This document shows, piece by piece, positions 63,976-64,000 of a stretch of 64,000 bases of DNA; positions within the stretch are counted from its first letter, which is position 1, and each line of letters starts with the position of its first letter. The stretch lies in NCBI RefSeq assembly GCF_010645075.1, contig NZ_JAADZV010000006.1:248001-312000 (forward strand), given 5' to 3'. A program made the position numbers and the translations under genes. This stretch comes from Flavobacterium limi (GTDB lineage: Bacteria > Bacteroidota > Bacteroidia > Flavobacteriales > Flavobacteriaceae). The notes beneath the pieces were generated by a model that worked only from the letters and a program-made list of their open reading frames with translations, was not told where the DNA came from and searched no databases.

Positions 63976-64000
63976 CTAATTACTACTCACTTTCTAACCT

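Overview
The window reads as a chromosomal segment of a Flavobacterium-like member of the Bacteroidota. The evidence is low GC content, TAnnTTTG-type -7 promoter boxes, a type IX secretion C-terminal sorting domain, LytS/LytTR two-component genes, FtrA/DJ-1-like proteins, and families of palindromic intergenic repeats. I saw no rRNA, tRNA, CRISPR array, transposase or phage structural gene.

Layout. 1-2760: four minus-strand orphan hypothetical genes, about 90-150 bp apart, with degenerate palindromic repeats between them; one has a frameshifted signal peptide. 2924-9454: an FAD oxidoreductase, then a large AsmA-family protein downstream of an MlaE-MlaF-MlaD lipid transporter. 9693-16782: a two-domain glycosyltransferase, DNA topoisomerase IB, and small housekeeping or stress genes (DinB, VOC, DoxX, GNAT, Crp/Fnr). 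17006-23785: a complete AcrAB-TolC-like efflux operon with a previously uncounted 37-codon membrane-protein ORF inside it, preceded by a TetR gene; five copies of one 28-bp operator-like repeat lie in front of the operon and of tetR. 24118-30719: a RelE/ParE-type toxin-antitoxin pair, a cupin, a frameshifted alpha/beta hydrolase, a CrtO-like membrane protein, an ArsR-AHSA1-DoxX operon, an SMP-30 protein and two lineage-specific secreted proteins. 31078-34783: a plus-strand gluconate operon (6-phosphogluconate dehydrogenase, GntP, gluconokinase). 34936-45288: mostly single minus-strand accessory genes, including a truncated haemoglobin / ABM monooxygenase / AHSA1 operon. 45548-49030: a secreted BspA-type LRR protein and several orphan immunity-like genes with dispersed repeats.

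49230-53022 is a defence island. A CD-NTase gene (49959-51056) is followed 6 bp later by a 240-aa protein with two N-terminal membrane helices and a C-terminal domain that I read as a bacterial STING cyclic-dinucleotide-binding domain. This is a compact TM-STING CBASS operon with a strong terminator. A 57-codon ORF lies upstream of it, and a solitary RloA/AbiLi-like AAA ATPase lies on the opposite strand.

53245-61161: a second tripartite RND efflux operon (TolC, RND, adaptor), transcribed away from a LytS-type kinase and LytTR regulator. The RND protein of this operon carries a perfect 12-residue EF-hand-like loop in its central linker. 61381-64000: a PepSY-like protein, an SDR oxidoreductase and an AraC regulator, with two short-unit tandem repeats.

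Three genes (near 2109, 25481 and 43710), and perhaps a fourth (46861), are broken by single-base indels, two or three of them in A/T runs. These may be real pseudogenes or assembly errors.
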